A DNA stretch of 5,635 nucleotides from a bacterium (GTDB taxonomy: Bacteria; Ratteibacteria; UBA8468; B48-G9; JAFGKM01), in the NCBI GenBank assembly GCA_026416755.1, contig JAOAEP010000024.1, forward strand, positions 1 through 5,635, given 5' to 3'. Under the pieces are notes generated by a model, which worked only from the letters and a program-made list of their open reading frames with translations, had not been told where the DNA came from and did not search any database. The first letter of the stretch is position 1. Each line of letters opens with the position of its first letter. The position numbers were made by a program, and so were the translations under genes. This document shows, piece by piece, positions 5,284 to 5,635 of this stretch.

Positions 5284-5311
5284 AATTACCTGGGTAAAAT
5301 TACCTATGTAA
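5284..5311. repeat. Two tandem 14-bp near-palindromic repeats (operator- or iteron-like)
   Basis: AATTACCTGGGTAA (5284-5297) is followed directly by AATTACCTATGTAA (5298-5311), identical at 12 of 14 bases. Each unit is itself symmetric: TTACC-TG-GGTAA in the first, TTAC-CTAT-GTAA in the second. Paired symmetric sites of this size suit dimeric helix-turn-helix proteins; the ATPase upstream carries such a domain. Confidence 0.6.
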
Positions 5312-5394
5312 ATTATATTTCTTTTTTAAATAGTATATGAAAGTTATAATTTTCTGAAACATATTTAAGTGAACAAATGTATTTTTTATCAATT

Positions 5395-5442
5395 TTATTT
5401 TTGAGGAAACAATATTTTTTCATAGAGATTATTTTTGAGGAA
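5395..5442. repeat. Direct repeat of TTATTTTTGAGGAA, 34-base period
   Basis: The 14-base sequence TTATTTTTGAGGAA occurs at 5395-5408 and again at 5429-5442. The 34-base period is not a multiple of three, so it does not reflect a protein repeat. The second copy ends 9 bases before the -35 box of the downstream promoter, as expected for activator or initiator binding sites. Confidence 0.6.
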
Positions 5443-5451
5443 TACTGTTAT

Positions 5452-5480
5452 TTGACTATAACTTGGGAATTTTATATAAT
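5452..5480 (+). promoter_or_regulatory. Near-consensus sigma70 promoter for the right-edge gene
   Basis: TTGACT (5452-5457, 5 of 6), exactly 17 bases, then TATAAT (5475-5480, perfect). Transcription would start near 5487 and give a leader of about 30 bases before the ATG at 5518. This is the best promoter in the window. Confidence 0.7.
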
Positions 5481-5517
5481 AAAAAAATTGAAAAGATAAA
5501 AAAATAAAAGAAATCTT

Positions 5518-5635
5518 ATGAAAACGTTAAAATATCCGAATCAAATTAATAACAAATCTCTCCTTATAAAAGAAAAGGCAATAGATTATAAAATCCACCA
5601 AACAATAGTAAACAACAATTTAAAATCCATAAAAA
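5518..5635 (+). CDS. 5' end of an unidentified gene, truncated by the window edge
   Basis: The ATG at 5518 opens a frame that stays open for 39 codons to the window end, beginning MKTLKYPNQINNKSLLIKEK. It follows a near-consensus promoter at the expected distance, the main support for its being real. The ribosome binding site is poor (only A-rich sequence with AAAAG), unlike the two strong sites elsewhere on this strand. The visible part is Lys/Asn/Ile-rich with no motif or signal peptide, so no function can be given. Its product may work with the ATPase encoded upstream, given the shared direction and the repeats between them. Confidence 0.5.
   Translation, partial: MKTLKYPNQINNKSLLIKEKAIDYKIHQTIVNNNLKSIK

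Larger units (their letters stand above)
5244..5517. other. Repeat-rich non-coding region after the ATPase gene
   Basis: I see no convincing gene here; only a 40-codon frame (5377-5499) of ordinary A/T-rich type. The stretch contains an inverted pair GTCAAA (5248-5253) / TTTGAC (5275-5280), tandem 14-bp repeats, a 34-bp-period direct repeat and a strong promoter. This density of short repeats suits a control region, an origin or an element end. Confidence 0.5.

Noticed and set aside
5377..5499. A 40-codon frame (MYFLSILFLRKQ...)
   Set aside because: It has no ribosome binding site, overlaps the direct repeats and the strong promoter, and its length is expected by chance here.

Overview
The window is strongly A/T-rich DNA with bacterial-style signals: AGGAGG ribosome binding sites, sigma70-like promoters, and an RseC-family membrane protein. 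An archaeal-type thiazole synthase and an Fe-S-type Rrf2 regulator suggest an anaerobic, possibly thermophilic bacterium, perhaps of a poorly cultivated lineage. No marker gene allows a firm taxonomic call.

Left part (about 1-1765, all minus strand): an Rrf2/IscR-like regulator is followed by a Thi4-type thiamine thiazole synthase, an RseC/MucC-family membrane protein and the start of a fourth gene that overlaps the rseC end and leaves the window. The last three are tightly packed. The synthase has His where suicidal Thi4 enzymes have their sacrificial Cys, so it is probably a multi-turnover, sulfide-using, oxygen-sensitive enzyme. An Fe-S regulator and a Cys-rich redox-type membrane protein beside it fit one redox theme.

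Middle (1766-3700, plus strand): a divergent promoter region carries a 17-bp perfect palindrome. It leads into a secreted alpha/beta hydrolase (Ser166-Asp240-His269 triad) with a long beta-rich C-terminal half. A near-identical palindrome lies 6 bases after its stop codon, so the gene is bracketed by two REP-like copies.

Right part (3701-5635): this is the least ordinary section. About 310 bases of non-coding DNA hold a well-formed multi-helix RNA candidate with two mutually exclusive folds, then an inverted repeat that overlaps a possible promoter. Next comes a 409-aa protein combining an N-terminal coiled coil, a P-loop ATPase domain with packaging-ATPase-like motifs and a C-terminal helix-turn-helix. 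After it come tandem 14-bp near-palindromes, a 34-bp-period direct repeat, a near-consensus promoter and the start of another gene running off the end. RNA, DNA-binding ATPase and repeat-rich downstream region together resemble a small phage, plasmid or mobile-element module, but no replication, integration or capsid gene is visible, so this is a hypothesis.
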